Source of the DNA: an uncultured Bacilli bacterium | Lineage (GTDB): Bacteria; Bacillota_I; Bacilli_A; RF39; UBA660 | NCBI GenBank assembly: GCA_910577075.1 | Contig: CAJTKV010000066.1 | Location: 1 to 6,573 of the forward strand | Length of the DNA: 6,573 nt | Direction: 5' to 3' | Shown here: piece after piece, positions 6,501 to 6,573 of the stretch | How positions within the stretch are numbered: position 1 is the stretch's first letter | Layout: every line of letters starts with the position of its first letter | Made by a program: the position numbers and the translations under genes | Notes under the pieces: generated by a model | Seen by the model: the letters and a program-made list of their open reading frames with translations, nothing else | Told to the model about the DNA's origin: nothing | Database searches by the model: none

Positions 6501-6573
6501 GTCCAATTTATGCCGATTTATTTCTAAATTAAAAAGTCAAGTGCAACAAAAGAGTAAATTAAGTATTATTCAC

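Noticed and set aside
6323..6532. 69-codon + frame overlapping the rmuC end
   Set aside because: It reads rmuC in another frame and through the terminator; no start signal and no recognisable protein.
1..6573. Mycoplasma-type code with TGA as Trp
   Set aside because: Conserved Trp positions use TGG, and no domain needs read-through of TGA; all six gene ends are TAA or TAG.

Overview
This window looks like AT-rich Firmicutes DNA, probably from an uncultured Bacilli or Erysipelotrichia-like gut lineage. The evidence is the low GC content, Gram-positive type genes, A/T-ending codons and short T-tailed terminators. No feature fixes the species. The standard genetic code fits: every visible Trp is TGG, and the six stops are TAA or TAG. 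All six genes lie on the + strand.

Positions 1-4490 are the 3' end of a conjugation-type (type IV secretion) gene cluster. It holds three parts: the C-terminal part of a membrane-anchored NlpC/P60 wall hydrolase (VirB1-like role), an unrecognised surface protein with a signal peptide, Thr/Ser linker and C-terminal membrane anchor, and a large VirD4/TraG-type coupling ATPase. The hydrolase would open the wall, and the coupling protein would feed substrate to the channel. The channel genes (VirB4, VirB6 and VirB8-like) and any relaxase must lie upstream or elsewhere. The coupling protein has its own probable promoter and ends at a strong hairpin terminator, which closes the cluster. No integrase, relaxase, tRNA or attachment site is visible.

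Positions 4491-6500 hold ordinary small chromosomal genes: a 70-residue rhodanese-like protein, a VTT/DedA-type membrane protein and RmuC. The last two are tightly coupled, with the RmuC ribosome binding site overlapping the preceding stop. The block ends at a terminator that includes the rmuC stop codon. Positions 6501-6573 hold no gene I can support.

Three points deserve most attention. The hydrolase reading frame stops just after its catalytic His, while a recognisable C-terminal end continues in another frame. The coupling protein carries a tail of about 370 residues with recurring Asn-Pro-hydrophobic motifs and an acidic/Phe end. The rhodanese and VTT genes have consensus -10 boxes almost touching their start codons, which suggests leaderless or very short-leader mRNAs. 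I see no clearly new multi-gene system; the novelty lies in these individual features.
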